Assembly (NCBI RefSeq): GCF_037154075.1
Contig: NZ_JBANRJ010000002.1
Span: 127,524 to 191,523, forward strand
Length of the DNA: 64,000 nt
Direction of reading: 5' to 3'
From: Sphingobium aromaticiconvertens
GTDB lineage: Bacteria > Pseudomonadota > Alphaproteobacteria > Sphingomonadales > Sphingomonadaceae
Shown: positions 43,334-52,956 of the stretch, piece by piece
Layout of the letters: each line of letters opens with the position of its first letter
How positions within the stretch are numbered: the first letter of the stretch is position 1
The notes under the pieces: model-generated
What the model was told of the DNA's origin: nothing
Seen by the model: the letters and a program-made list of their open reading frames with translations, nothing else
The model's database searches: none
Position numbers and translations under genes: made by a program

Positions 43334-43480
43334 CCCAACGGTGACATCCGAAACATAATCGCAAGGTGGGTCACTTCTCGATGAAAACCCCGGGTCACTT
43401 CTCAACGGCAATCAACAGTGAGGCGATCATTCGATCAGCTTGTCATGATCTGCGTTATCCCCAGAACTGGGGAGGGATCG

Positions 43481-44224
43481 TCAGCGCAGGATATCGGTGA
43501 AGCTAATGGCGCCGTCGAAGAGCGCACGAATGGCGAGCATCGTGCGTTTGGTTACACCGTAGCGATCGCGTGCATCCTTGAGATGCTGCGTTACGGTTTC
43601 GGCGCCGACTCCGAGAATTTTGGCGATTTCCCAATCGGTTTTACCCCGCGCAACCAGCGCGACGCATTCGATTTGACGCTCGGTAAGTTGCGGCGCGGCC
43701 GCGATAGGAGCGATCGTGGCGCGCGCTATCTTGCGGGCGGCTTCGAATGCGAAACTGCCAACAAGCTGGACGAGCGGCAGTTGCTCTTCGTCGAGTTCCT
43801 CCCCATTGCGCATGGCAAAAGAACAGGAGCCGTTCACCTCGCCGGGGACGTGCGCAGGGATCGTGAATCCATCTCCAAGGCCCGCGGAGTGAGCCGCTGC
43901 CAATACCGCGTGGTCCCGCGGGTGGAGTGAGATCATAGCCTCCACCGACCAGGCGAAACCTATGGTAGTCGTATGGCTTGCACGATGGATCGGGTCAGCA
44001 GCGTACAGTCGGCCCTCCTCGAACGCATCAACCCAGTTTCTCGGATAGTTGACGAGGCGAACGGCTGTGCTCCCCGGGTTCAGCAGGTCGATGTGATGCA
44101 CAAGCGCGAAATAGCGGAAACCCATCGATGCCGTGATTTCTTCGACAGCCTGCAGGAGGGCGTGAGAGCTCGAAGCGCCGCGGGCCACAGCGCAGAACGC
44201 CTGCACTTCGGCAAGGGTGATCAT
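43481..44224 (-). CDS. LuxR-family regulator (autoinducer-type), B
   Basis: A 247-aa protein: residues ~15-160 resemble the autoinducer-binding domain (GFRYFALVHHIDLL, NYPRNWVDAFEEGRLYAADPIHRAS, FTIPAHVPGE). Residues ~180-240 form the LuxR HTH (LTERQIECVALVARGKTDWEIAKILGVGAETVTQHLKDAR). It is the second gene of a tandem pair, 18 bp after the upstream LuxR gene. No complete luxI is in the window, so both behave as solos here; a luxI remnant lies 15 kb away. Confidence 0.85.
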   Translation of the reverse strand: MITLAEVQAFCAVARGASSSHALLQAVEEITASMGFRYFALVHHIDLLNPGSTAVRLVNYPRNWVDAFEEGRLYAADPIHRASHTTTIGFAWSVEAMISLHPRDHAVLAAAHSAGLGDGFTIPAHVPGEVNGSCSFAMRNGEELDEEQLPLVQLVGSFAFEAARKIARATIAPIAAAPQLTERQIECVALVARGKTDWEIAKILGVGAETVTQHLKDARDRYGVTKRTMLAIRALFDGAISFTDILR

Positions 44225-44242
44225 AAGCCGCCGATCTGCTTG

Positions 44243-45001
44243 CTACACGAGAGCCTCGATATCGAGATGTCCGTCGCGAACGGCGCGAAGCACGAGTTGT
44301 GTCCGACGGCGGACGCCATAACGCCGGCGCGCGCCTTCGACATATTCGTGCACAGTGTCGCGGCTCAGACCCAGTATCTGTCCGATCTCCCAGTCGCTTT
44401 TGCCCTGTGCCACCAGATCAATGCAGTCGATCTGGCGTGGGCTGAGCGCTATCGGCACGTTTACCAGTTCATCGGGACCAAGAAGGGTTCGAGCCTGGTC
44501 GAACGCGACCGTGCCAATCAATCTAGCAGAGAGAAGGTCCGGGCTTGAGATCTTGTCATCGCCCCGACGCGCTATGGTGAACATAGCGTCGGGCTCGTTG
44601 CGCATCCTGATCGGCATGGTGAACCCAGATGCCAGTCCATGTGCGCGACCCCGTTCAAGGATCGAACGCTGGCGAGCATTGGGCGAGATATAATCGCCGA
44701 TATGATCCCAGGTGAGCCCAGAGACGGTCTTGGCGCAGGCGACGTGGACTGGATCGTCAAGATGGAGGCGCGCGTCTATTACCTCCTCGACCCAGCGCAC
44801 CGGATAGGTGGTTATCAGCAGGGCTTTGCGGGTGGTGCGTTTCAGGTCAACATTGTGCACCAATGCGAACCAGCGGAATCCGAACTGGCGCACAATTGCA
44901 TCGAGCAAGGATTTGAGCTGGTCGAGCGTCGTCGCCTGCCGGCATTCGGCTTCGAATGCGGTGATATCGCCCAAGCGGCCAGCATCTTCGAGACTGCTCA
45001 T
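44243..45001 (-). CDS. LuxR-family regulator (autoinducer-type), A
   Basis: A 252-aa paralogue of its neighbour: FGFRWFALVHNVDL, TTYPVRWVEEVIDARLHLDDPVHVA, FTMPIRMRNEPD in the ligand domain and a C-terminal HTH (LSPRQIDCIDLVAQGKSDWEIGQILGLSRDTVHEYVEGAR). First gene of the pair. An in-frame ATG 18 bp upstream (45019) is an alternative start. The region upstream (to 45264) has a 10-bp hairpin and separates it from a divergent gene. Paired LuxR genes of this type in sphingomonads may control plasmid transfer or catabolism, which is inference. Confidence 0.83.
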   Translation of the reverse strand: MSSLEDAGRLGDITAFEAECRQATTLDQLKSLLDAIVRQFGFRWFALVHNVDLKRTTRKALLITTYPVRWVEEVIDARLHLDDPVHVACAKTVSGLTWDHIGDYISPNARQRSILERGRAHGLASGFTMPIRMRNEPDAMFTIARRGDDKISSPDLLSARLIGTVAFDQARTLLGPDELVNVPIALSPRQIDCIDLVAQGKSDWEIGQILGLSRDTVHEYVEGARRRYGVRRRTQLVLRAVRDGHLDIEALV

Positions 45002-45159
45002 ATTGCAAACGATTCGCATTTTGATTGCAGTTTCGTCCAGTCACTATTCGGCGAAGCCATTGAAAAACAAGACCGGCTGCCTCCAGCGCCCAACTCCCCG
45101 CAAGAAAAGCACAGGTCGTCTTTGGCACGATTCGACGGTGGTATGATGAAAGGGCACGC

Positions 45160-45189
45160 GTGACACTTTACCTTCGGGCAAAGTGTCAC
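45160..45189. promoter_or_regulatory. Long hairpin in divergent region
   Basis: GTGACACTTT and AAAGTGTCAC are perfect 10-bp arms around ACCTTCGGGC (inner CC-TTCG-GG). It could be an operator or an RNA structure in the leader of the gene at 45265. Confidence 0.5.
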
Positions 45190-45264
45190 AGCCGACAAAA
45201 TGATGAAAATCTGCGGCAAAGGGGATTCACTTCACCCCCCATATGTGCTTGATTCAATCCCGTT

Positions 45265-45831
45265 ATGTTGCACGCTCCGATTATTGGCGACGGCCGCCCG
45301 CAACTGGATATGCCCTGCTTGCTGGAAATGCTTGCGCGGTCATCGTCTCGACCGCGATATGCCTTCATGGTGCTCAACCTGATTGCACAGGTTTCCCGAT
45401 CCGACGGCAGCGCCGGGCCGCTGGTAGCCAAGGGCGGCGGCCTCATTCCCTTGCGCGACTGGCTTTGTGATGCGCTAACCCCGATGGGGCAGCGTGACCC
45501 CCGGCGCGTTGCCCTGGAAGAGCGGATACGCAGCGATCTGGCAATGTCGGGCGCATTGCCCGCCAATGTCGGTCAGGCCACGGCAATCGTCGACGACGCC
45601 ATCCGTGAGCAGGTACGGGCGTCGGGAAAAACGAATGTGAGCCGGGCGGTATCAGAACTCGTGCGCGCTGGCTTGCTCAAGCGGCACTATCAGGGCTATT
45701 GTGTCGATCATCATAATCGCGGTGCGCAGCGCCAAGCCGTCTACGTTCTGGCAGGGTGCGCGCGCGGTCTGATCGGCGGCCGCCAAGAGCAGCCGAGAGC
45801 GGTTCCAAGGCAGGCAGAACTGTCGTTCTGA
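45265..45831 (+). CDS. Hypothetical winged-helix-like protein
   Basis: A 188-aa protein without a named family. The segment ASGKTNVSRAVSELVRAGLLKRHYQGYCVDHHNRGAQRQAVYVL (about residues 113-156) has the look of a winged-helix DNA-binding domain; the N-terminal part is helical. It is divergent from the LuxR pair and perhaps regulated by it. The ATG at 45265 is the first good start; no strong RBS is seen. The IS1202-like element begins 54 bp after its stop. Confidence 0.5.
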   Translation: MLHAPIIGDGRPQLDMPCLLEMLARSSSRPRYAFMVLNLIAQVSRSDGSAGPLVAKGGGLIPLRDWLCDALTPMGQRDPRRVALEERIRSDLAMSGALPANVGQATAIVDDAIREQVRASGKTNVSRAVSELVRAGLLKRHYQGYCVDHHNRGAQRQAVYVLAGCARGLIGGRQEQPRAVPRQAELSF

Positions 45832-45884
45832 TCGCCACGGAACTGGCCAAATTTAACATAACTATTATTATCAAACCGGCTGAT

Positions 45885-47558
45885 TGTAGCAGCAACGTTC
45901 AAATGTCACAGTTGCGCAAAGTAGAGATGTCTCACTTGGGCTACCGTGCCCTCCGGCTGTTCGGAGGTATTGAGCATGGCGGTGTTGCGTATGAGTACCG
46001 AGGAGCTTTCGCGGGTCGAGACGCTGATGCATGTGGTTTCAGGTCGCATGACCGTCACCCAGGCCGCAAGGCTGATGAGCGTCAGCCGCCGCCACGCCCA
46101 TCGACTGCTGACGCGTTACCTTGACGATGGATCATCCGGGCTTTTGTCGCGCCGCCGTGGTCGACCAAGTAACCGGCGCTTGGATGATGCCATCAGAGAT
46201 CAGATTGTCGCACTGGTTCGGACCCATTATCATGATTTTGGGCCTACATTGGCTGCGGAGTATTTGGCCGAACGGCATGATCTCCGGATTTCGCGTGAGA
46301 AGCTGCGGCAGATGATGATCGAGGCCGGGATTTGGAAGGATCGTCAGGCTCGCCGTCCTCGCCCATATCAGCCGCGCTACCGCCGGGATTGTCGGGGCGA
46401 ACTGATCCAGATCGACGGCTCAAAACATTGGTGGTTCGAAGACCGCGGCCCGCAATGCACATTGCTGGTCTATATCGACGACGCGACCAGCGAACTGATG
46501 CACCTCAGGATGGTCGAGAGCGAGAGCACCTTCGCTTACATGGAGGCGACCCGCGCGTATATCGAACGGCACGGCAAGCCGGTGGCCTTTTATTCCGACA
46601 AGCACAGTGTTTTCCGGAACGCGCGGGCCAGCGCCGCGCGTGGCGACGGGATGACGCATTTTGGCCGTGCGCTGGATGCCCTGAACATCGAGATCATCTG
46701 CGCCAACTCGCCACAGGCCAAGGGCCGCGTCGAGCGGGCCAACGCCACCTTGCAGGATCGCCTGGTGAAAGCGATGCGACTGGAGGGTATCTCGTCGATC
46801 GCGGACGCAAACGCTTTCCTCGACAGTTATATGGCCAGGCACAACGAGCGGTTTGCCCGCCCTGCCTTCGATGTCCGCGATCTGCACCGCCCGCTTGCAC
46901 CGCATGACGATCTGCGCTCGATCATGGTCTGGCGGGAGCAGCGAACGGTGACGGCAGCGCTGACGCTGCACTACAACAAGGCGATGTTCATCCTGGAGCC
47001 GAACGATGTCAGCGAAAAGCTGGCGCGCAAGCGGGTGACGGTCTGCGAATATCCCGACGGTCGACTGGAGATCGAGCATGAGGGCCATGTCCTGCCCTAT
47101 CGTCAGTTCGACAAGATGCGGCAGGTGAACCAGCCTGCCATTGTCGAGAACAAGCATCTGGACGCAGCGTTGCTGCTGGCCCGGCAGATGCAGGCGATCA
47201 TGCCGCATCATCGCAAACGCAACAATGACGCCCCTGCCCGCCGTGACCAACCCATGCATCTGTTCCCCGAGCCGGAACCACCCGCGAAGATCGATCGCCG
47301 CAAACTGGGCGGCTCGAAGCTCAAGCGCGGTCCCAGGCTCAGTGATGAGGCGTTGCACGAACGCGGCACGCTCAGGTTCGTGCAGAGGACATGACCGGGC
47401 CCACTGCAGGGCAGCGGGTCCATGGCCACTACCCCAAGATCAGCGCATCAGCAGGGTCTGCGCTGCGCTATCCCGAGGGCTCCACGCAGCCCCTGCTTTC
47501 CTCAACGTGTGACATTTCTATATGGCAGAAATTGTGACTTCTCTAAATGGCAGGAACA
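45885..47558. mobile_element. IS1202-like (ISNCY) element, copy 1
   Basis: One DDE transposase gene bounded by degenerate inverted ends that each carry two copies of a repeat of the type ATTTAGAGAWGTCAC about 34 bp apart. The right end reads GACTTCTCTAAATGGCAGGAACA. Exact end positions are approximate because left and right ends are diverged. The element is followed after 1 bp by a second related element in the same orientation. Confidence 0.7.
45976..47394 (+). CDS. IS1202-like (ISNCY) transposase, intact
   Basis: A 472-aa transposase: N-terminal HTH (MTVTQAARLMSVSRRHAHRLL, residues ~17-40), linker with RRRGRPSNRR, and a DDE core with IQIDGSKHWW (Asp), FYSDKHSVF (Asp) and KGRVERANATLQDRLV (Glu). 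The C-terminal region ends in a Pro-rich basic tail. Residues 1-130 differ strongly from the neighbouring copy, while the rest is almost identical, so the pair is mosaic. Confidence 0.85.
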   Translation: MAVLRMSTEELSRVETLMHVVSGRMTVTQAARLMSVSRRHAHRLLTRYLDDGSSGLLSRRRGRPSNRRLDDAIRDQIVALVRTHYHDFGPTLAAEYLAERHDLRISREKLRQMMIEAGIWKDRQARRPRPYQPRYRRDCRGELIQIDGSKHWWFEDRGPQCTLLVYIDDATSELMHLRMVESESTFAYMEATRAYIERHGKPVAFYSDKHSVFRNARASAARGDGMTHFGRALDALNIEIICANSPQAKGRVERANATLQDRLVKAMRLEGISSIADANAFLDSYMARHNERFARPAFDVRDLHRPLAPHDDLRSIMVWREQRTVTAALTLHYNKAMFILEPNDVSEKLARKRVTVCEYPDGRLEIEHEGHVLPYRQFDKMRQVNQPAIVENKHLDAALLLARQMQAIMPHHRKRNNDAPARRDQPMHLFPEPEPPAKIDRRKLGGSKLKRGPRLSDEALHERGTLRFVQRT

Positions 47559-47559
47559 T

Positions 47560-49250
47560 TGTAAGCGCAATTTAGAGATGTCACTCCCCGCAATTTAGAG
47601 ATGTCACAACCGGGACGTCTTGCGGTTCCGGTGGCATGTTCTCCTGCATGCGGGAGGACACGCTTATGACGGTGGTGGCAATGAGCCATGGCGAGCTTTC
47701 ACGGTACGATACACTGCTTCGTTTCGACCGTGGTGAACTGAGGGTCGAGGATGCAGCGATGCTGCTTGGGGTATGTCGCCGCCAGGTGTACCGGTTGCTC
47801 GACCGATTACATACAGACGGCCCTGAAGCACTTGTGTCTTGGAAGCGCGGCCGCCCTAGCAACCGCGCCTTCAAGGAGGACCTTCGCACACGCGTTCTCG
47901 ACCTGGTGCGCCAGCACTATCATGATTTCGGTCCGACGCTGGCGACCGAATATCTCGCCGAGCGGCACCAGATCACGATTTCGCACGAGACTTTACGCAA
48001 GTGGATGATTCAGGCCGGATTCTGGAAGGACCGTGACGCCCGTCGCCCTCGCCCGTATCAGCCTCGCTATCGCCGAGATTGCCGTGGCGAGCTGATCCAG
48101 ATCGACGGCTCGAAGCATTGGTGGTTTGAAGACCGCGGCCCGCAATGCACCCTGCTCGTCTATATTGACGACGCGACCAGTGAGCTGATGCACCTGAAGA
48201 TGGTCGAGAGCGAGAGTACCTTCGCCTATATGGAGGCGACCCGCGCGTACATCGAGCGACACGGCAAGCCGGTGGCGTTCTATTCCGACAAGCACAGTGT
48301 TTTCCGCAATGCCAAGGCCAGTGCGGCGCGCGGAGACGGTATGACGCATTTTGGCCGCGCACTCGATGCACTGAACATCGATATCATCTGCGCCAACTCT
48401 CCGCAGGCCAAGGGCCGGGTCGAACGGGCCAATGCCACCTTGCAGGATCGCCTGGTCAAAGCGATGCGCCTGGAAGGCATTTCATCGATCGAGGACGCTA
48501 ACGCTTTCCTCGACAGTTATATGGCCAGGCACAACGAGCGGTTCGCCCGACCCGCCTTCGATGCCCGCGATCTGCACCGCCCGCTTGCACCGCATGACGA
48601 TCTGCGCTCGATCATGGTCTGGCGTGAGCAGCGGACCGTGACGGCGGCGCTGACGCTGCACTACAACAAGGCGATGTTCATCCTGGAGCCGAACGATGTC
48701 AGCGAAAGCTGGCGCGCAAGCGGGTGACGGTCTGTGAATATCCCGACGGCCGACTGGAGATCGAGCATGAGGGCCATGTCCTGCCCTATCGTCAGTTCGA
48801 CAAGATGCGGCAGGTGAACCAGCCTGCCATTGTCGAGAACAAGCATCTGGACGCAGCGTTGCTGCTGGCCCGGCAGATGCAAGCGATCATGCCGCATCAT
48901 CGCAAACGCAACAATGACGCCCCTGCCCGCCGTGACCAACCCATGCATCTGTTCCCCGAGCCAGAACCGCCACCAAAGATCGACCGTCGCAAACTGGGCG
49001 GCTCGAAGCTCAAGCGCGGTCCCAGGCTCAGTGATGAGGCGTTGCGCGAACGCCGCACGCTCGCCTTCGTGCAGAGGAAATGACCGGGCCCACTGCAGGG
49101 CAGCGGGTCCATGGGTTCTCTACACCATGGTCAGCGCAGCAGCAGGGTCTGCGCTGCGCTGTGTCGATGGCTCCACGCAGCCCCTGCTGTTCCCCACCCT
49201 GTGACATTTCTATATGGCGGAAATAGGGACTTCTCTAAATGGCAGGAACA
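47560..49250. mobile_element. IS1202-like (ISNCY) element, copy 2
   Basis: Tandem to copy 1 in the same orientation. The left end has two ATTTAGAGATGTCAC repeats (47569-47606) and the right end matches that of copy 1. ATTGTAAGCG occurs just at the left boundary (47558-47567) and again after the right boundary (49254-49263), which could be a target duplication; exact ends are uncertain. Confidence 0.68.
47666..49083 (+). pseudogene. IS1202-like transposase with frameshift
   Basis: The frame from ATG 47666 (RBS GGGAGGAC) matches copy 1 through the DDE core to EPNDVSE, where GCGAAAGC stands for GCGAAAAGC in copy 1. The lost A near 48706 shifts the frame, producing an early stop at 48727, and the rest (VTVCEYPDGRLEIEHEG...) continues in another frame to 49083. 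Catalytic residues are retained before the break, so the truncated protein might be partly active. The N-terminal 130 residues are a different sequence from copy 1. Confidence 0.83.
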
Positions 49251-49422
49251 ACGATTGTAAGCGGGTGGATTCTAGATCGAAGTGCGAAATCCCAGGATTT
49301 ATAGGGGTTTGATCTCCTCTCCTCTGCATCCGGTTGTTCGTTGGCCCCGCGCATCAGCACGCGCCCAATGGTATCAACCGTATCCCCCTGATTTGCATGT
49401 CCGCCAGGCCTAGCCTGCACTA
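49251..49422. other. Short non-coding gap between IS elements
   Basis: 172 bp; nothing recognised. Confidence 0.5.
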
Positions 49423-50264
49423 AGGTCTGTGGACAATTACCGACAAGCGATGAGTGTAGCGGTCAGATTGATGTTGGCGCGAAAGCTGTCGTCGGTTTTG
49501 TCATATCTGGTCGCAATGCCACGGAACTCCTTGATTTTGGCGAAGTAGTTTTCGACCAGATGGCGCCATTTATACATCTCGGCGTCGAAGTCGATTTGAG
49601 TTTTGCGATTCTTTCGCGAGGGGATCACGGCTTTTGCGCCACGTTCAAAGATGGCTGCGCGCAGCCAGTTGGCATCGAAGGCTTTGTCCGCGAGCAGGGC
49701 ATCGAACGAAATGCCATCGATCCGCGGCCTGACGCCCATGAGGTCGTTGCGTTGCCCCGGCATCAGGACAAAGCGCACCAGATTGCCCAGCGCATCGACC
49801 ATGGCCATAATCTTGGTGGTCAGTCCGCCTTTCGAGCGCCCGATGGCCTGATTTTGAGTGCCCCTTTAGCGCCGGTCGCCTTCTGGTGAACGGAACCAAC
49901 CGTGCCATCGATCAGGGCATATTCCATGTCGGGATCGCCCGAAACTGCCTCGAAAAGCCGGTCAAACACCCCGTCGCGCGCCCAACGCCGGAACCGTCTG
50001 AAAACACTGTTCCAATTACCGAACCCGGTTGGCAGGTCGCGCCAAGGTGAACCCGTGCGGACCCGCCAGAACACCGCTTCCAGAAACAAGCGGGTATCAG
50101 CCGCCGTCACACCCCGGTCTACCGCCTTGCCGGGAAATATCCCCTCAAGCCGAGACCACATCCCATCACTCACAACAAAGCGGCTCGCGTCCATCACAGC
50201 GCTCCCAAAAGGAAGCAGGAATCACATTCTCCCGAAAATGTGATTCCCTATTGTCCACAGACCT
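49423..50264. mobile_element. IS5-family (IS427 group) element
   Basis: 842 bp with perfect 15-bp inverted repeats AGGTCTGTGGACAAT (49423-49437) and ATTGTCCACAGACCT (50250-50264), flanked by TA on both sides, the usual target duplication for this group. A hairpin GGAATCACATT...AATGTGATTCC lies just inside the right end (50217-50247). Confidence 0.9.
49437..50197 (-). CDS. IS427-group transposase (two frames)
   Basis: The first frame (50197 to 49820) encodes the HTH-containing N terminus (FVVSDGMWSRLEGIFPG, FLEAVFWRVRTGSPWRDLP, ALIDGTV with the first Asp). The second frame (to 49437) encodes the rest (LLADKAFDANWLR with the second Asp; KWRHLVENYFAKIKEFRGIATRYDK with the Glu and the Y-x2-R-x3-E-x6-K-like motif). 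The two are joined by a frameshift near 49850, normal for this group, where transposase is made by programmed frameshifting. Confidence 0.83.
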
Positions 50265-50393
50265 TAGGAATCTATCACGATAGGCCTGCCCGATAAATAA
50301 CTCACCGTGCCGAACCCGGTGTGTCCTGGCGTACGGCTGCACTTGTTTGCAGCGGAGTCGTGAGGTTGGGCCCAAAAAAACCGAACTCCGCGT

Positions 50394-51893
50394 TCAACCC
50401 ATGGTCGGAATGACAAAGCTCTGGTCCATCACCGCGCCGCCGCTGGGCCAACGCTGCGTGATAGTCTTGACCCGGGTGTAGAAGCGCACGCCCTCCATGC
50501 CATATTGGTTCATGTCGCCAAAGCCCGACCGCTTCCACCCGCCAAAGCTGTGATAGCTTACCGGCACCGGGATCGGCACGTTGATGCCGACCATGCCGAC
50601 TTCGACATTGGCGCAGAATTTCCGCGCATAATCGCCATTGCGGGTGAAGATCGCCACGCCGTTGCCATATTGATGCTTCGTCGGATAGCTCAGAGCTTCT
50701 TCGAACGTCTGCGCCCGCACCATCTGCAGCACCGGGCCGAAAATCTCTTCGTTATAGCTTTGCATGTCCGGCTTCACATGGTCGAGCAGCGTGGGCGCCA
50801 GAAAGAAGCCGTCCTCATAGCCCTGGAGTGCGAACCCGCGCCCATCGACGACCAGCTCAGACCCTTCATCGACCGCCAGTTGGATATAGTTTTCGATCCG
50901 TGCCTTGTGCGCCGAACTGACCACCGGGCCGTAATGGGCGTCAGGATCGCTCGGCACGCCGACCCGCAAGCCTGCGATGCCGGTCTCCAGCTTTGCCCGC
51001 AGCGCCACCGCAGTCGCTTCGCCCACCGGCACGACCACCGGCAACGCCATGCAGCGTTCGCCCGCCGAGCCATAGGCAGCGCCCAGAATGTCGGCGACCG
51101 CCTGATCCAGATCGGCGTCTGGCATGACGATGCCATGATTCTTCGCCCCGCCCATGCACTGCATCCGCTTGCCGTTCGATGCGCCGCGTCCATAGACATA
51201 TTGGGCGATATCGGACGATCCGACAAAGCTGACCGCGCGGATCGCAGGATTGTCGAGAATAGCGTCCACGACCTGCTTGTCGCCATGGACGACATTGAGG
51301 ATGCCTGCTGGCAGCCCCGCTTCCATGGCCAGTTCGGCCAGCCTGACCGGTACCGACGGATTGCGCTCTGACGGCTTCAGGATAAATGCGTTGCCGCACG
51401 CAATTGCGGGCGCGAACATCCACATCGGGATCATTGCAGGAAAGTTGAACGGCGTTATGCCCGCCGCGATGCCGATCGGCTGACGCATCGAATACACGTC
51501 GATCCCCGGCCCTGCCCCTTCCGTATATTCGCCTTTCAAAAGATGCGGAATGCCACAGGCGAACTCCACTACATCGAGGCCGCGCTGGATATCGCCCTTG
51601 GAATCCGAATGCACCTTGCCATGTTCGGCCGACAGCATTTCGGCCAGTTCATCCATATGCTTTTCGATCAGGGCCTTGAGATTGAACATCACCCGCGCGC
51701 GGCGCTGCGGGTTCATCGCTGCCCAGGCAGGCTGGGCCGCCTGCGTATTGGCGACGGCTGCGTCCAGTTCGGTGGGGTCGGACAGGCGAACCTGCGCCTG
51801 TACCCTGCCGGTCGCCGGATCGAACACATCGCCCAGCCGGGTGGAAGTCGATGCCTGATGATGGCCGCCGATGAAATTGTCGATAATGCGCAT
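50394..51893 (-). CDS. mmsA: CoA-acylating methylmalonate-semialdehyde dehydrogenase
   Basis: A 499-aa aldehyde dehydrogenase that oxidises (methyl)malonate semialdehyde with CoA and NAD to acetyl- or propionyl-CoA. Landmarks: NFIGGHHQAST start, PFNFPAMIPMWMFAPAIACGN, SFVGSSDIAQYVYGRG (NAD site), catalytic Cys in GSAGERCMALPVVV, and the C terminus [23 protein letters not shown]. The start at 51893 fits the family; an in-frame upstream extension crosses the divergent promoter. It is divergent from a LysR regulator (51988). A second mmsA 3' fragment lies inverted at 56931-57140. Confidence 0.9.
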   Translation of the reverse strand: MRIIDNFIGGHHQASTSTRLGDVFDPATGRVQAQVRLSDPTELDAAVANTQAAQPAWAAMNPQRRARVMFNLKALIEKHMDELAEMLSAEHGKVHSDSKGDIQRGLDVVEFACGIPHLLKGEYTEGAGPGIDVYSMRQPIGIAAGITPFNFPAMIPMWMFAPAIACGNAFILKPSERNPSVPVRLAELAMEAGLPAGILNVVHGDKQVVDAILDNPAIRAVSFVGSSDIAQYVYGRGASNGKRMQCMGGAKNHGIVMPDADLDQAVADILGAAYGSAGERCMALPVVVPVGEATAVALRAKLETGIAGLRVGVPSDPDAHYGPVVSSAHKARIENYIQLAVDEGSELVVDGRGFALQGYEDGFFLAPTLLDHVKPDMQSYNEEIFGPVLQMVRAQTFEEALSYPTKHQYGNGVAIFTRNGDYARKFCANVEVGMVGINVPIPVPVSYHSFGGWKRSGFGDMNQYGMEGVRFYTRVKTITQRWPSGGAVMDQSFVIPTMG

Positions 51894-51987
51894 GATCGCC
51901 TCCGGATTAATGTCTGGCGTGGCGAATATCCTATGGCGTTGCACGCAAAAATGCGCATATCTGCGTATCTGTTGTGCGTAGGTGTAT

Positions 51988-52872
51988 ATGCTCCATTGGG
52001 ATGATCTTCGCCTGTTTCTGGCCGTCGCACGCGCTGGCCGCCTCACCAAGGCGGGGCAGGCCCTGGGCATCAATCACACCACCGTCGCCCGCCGCCTGAC
52101 CGCGCTGGAGGAAGCACTGGGCGCGCATTTGTTCGACCGCACCTCGCGCGGGGTGGCTATGACTGCGGCAGGCACGCTGTTGCTCGATCATGCCGAACGC
52201 GCCGAACGGGAATTTGAGGCAGCGGCAGCGGCGCTGTCCGGCCGGGCCGAAGCGATCGCGGGGGAAGTCCGCCTCGCCACGCCCGAAGCCTTCGGCACCT
52301 ATATCGTCGCGCCTAACATCGTGGATTTTCACGCCCGCTATCCAGGCCTGTTGCTGGAGCTGATGCCCGAGTCCCGCGCCGTCAGTCTCGCCAACCGAGA
52401 GGCCGACATCGCCATCACCGTCGATCGACCGCCACGGGGCAAGCTGGTGGTGCGCAAATTGTGCGATTATCGGCTCGGCCTTTACGCTTCGGCTGATTAT
52501 CTCGCCTGCCACCCGCCTATTCGCAACGCGCAGGACGTCGCTGCGCAGCCCTTTGTCGGCTATATCGACCAGATGATCGACATGCACGGCCTGCGCTACC
52601 TGTCCGAAGTCGCGGACGAGACACGCCCCGTATTCCGCTCCAGTTCGATCGTCGCGCAGCAGAAGGCGGTGGCGTCCGGCGTAGGCCTGGGCTTGCTCCA
52701 CCGCTTTTCCGCTGACAGCGAACCGGGCCTTGTCCGCATCCTGCCTGAGCAAGTGGAAATCACGCGCAGCTACTGGCTCGTCCTTCGCCCCGAGCACCAG
52801 AAGTCGCCTCGGACCCGCGCCGTCATCGACTTTATCGACGACCTGCTGGCCAGATACCGCACGCGCCTTTGA
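51988..52872 (+). CDS. LysR-family transcriptional regulator
   Basis: A 294-aa LysR protein: N-terminal winged HTH (LTKAGQALGINHTTVARRLTALEEALGAHLFDRTSRGVAMT) and an effector domain (VRLATPEAFGTYIVAPNIVDF). Divergent from mmsA across a ~95-bp region containing TGCGCATATCTGCGTATCTG, a probable binding region. It probably controls mmsA. GTG 51982 is a possible alternative start. Confidence 0.85.
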   Translation: MLHWDDLRLFLAVARAGRLTKAGQALGINHTTVARRLTALEEALGAHLFDRTSRGVAMTAAGTLLLDHAERAEREFEAAAAALSGRAEAIAGEVRLATPEAFGTYIVAPNIVDFHARYPGLLLELMPESRAVSLANREADIAITVDRPPRGKLVVRKLCDYRLGLYASADYLACHPPIRNAQDVAAQPFVGYIDQMIDMHGLRYLSEVADETRPVFRSSSIVAQQKAVASGVGLGLLHRFSADSEPGLVRILPEQVEITRSYWLVLRPEHQKSPRTRAVIDFIDDLLARYRTRL

Positions 52873-52956
52873 ACGACTGTTGGGCGCTACGGCGCGTTGC
52901 TGCTGTCCAATTTTCGTAGGTCACTTCCTTGTAGCTCGACCCATCGAATGACGGGG

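Larger units (their letters stand above)
40925..43417. mobile_element. IS21-family insertion sequence
   Basis: 2,493 bp. The ends are a perfect inverted repeat starting TGTTGATTGCCGTTGAGAAG and continuing to position 30 (GTGACCCGGGG at its inner side). A second GAGAAGTGACCC repeat lies inward at each end, as usual for IS21. It contains istA and istB. No direct target duplication is visible (left flank GAGTGGT, right flank GTGAGGC), so the ends may have been separated by later recombination. Confidence 0.93.

Noticed and set aside
40915..43427. Target-site duplication around IS21
   Set aside because: Flanks GAGTGGT and GTGAGGC do not give a convincing direct repeat, so none is claimed.
48661..48740. 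Programmed frameshift in IS1202-like copy 2
   Set aside because: Copy 1 encodes the same protein in one frame, and copy 2 differs by a single lost A without a good slippery sequence, so simple decay is more likely.
49251..49422. Possible tRNA 3' end or attachment site in the gap between IS elements
   Set aside because: No T-loop consensus and no acceptor stem could be paired.
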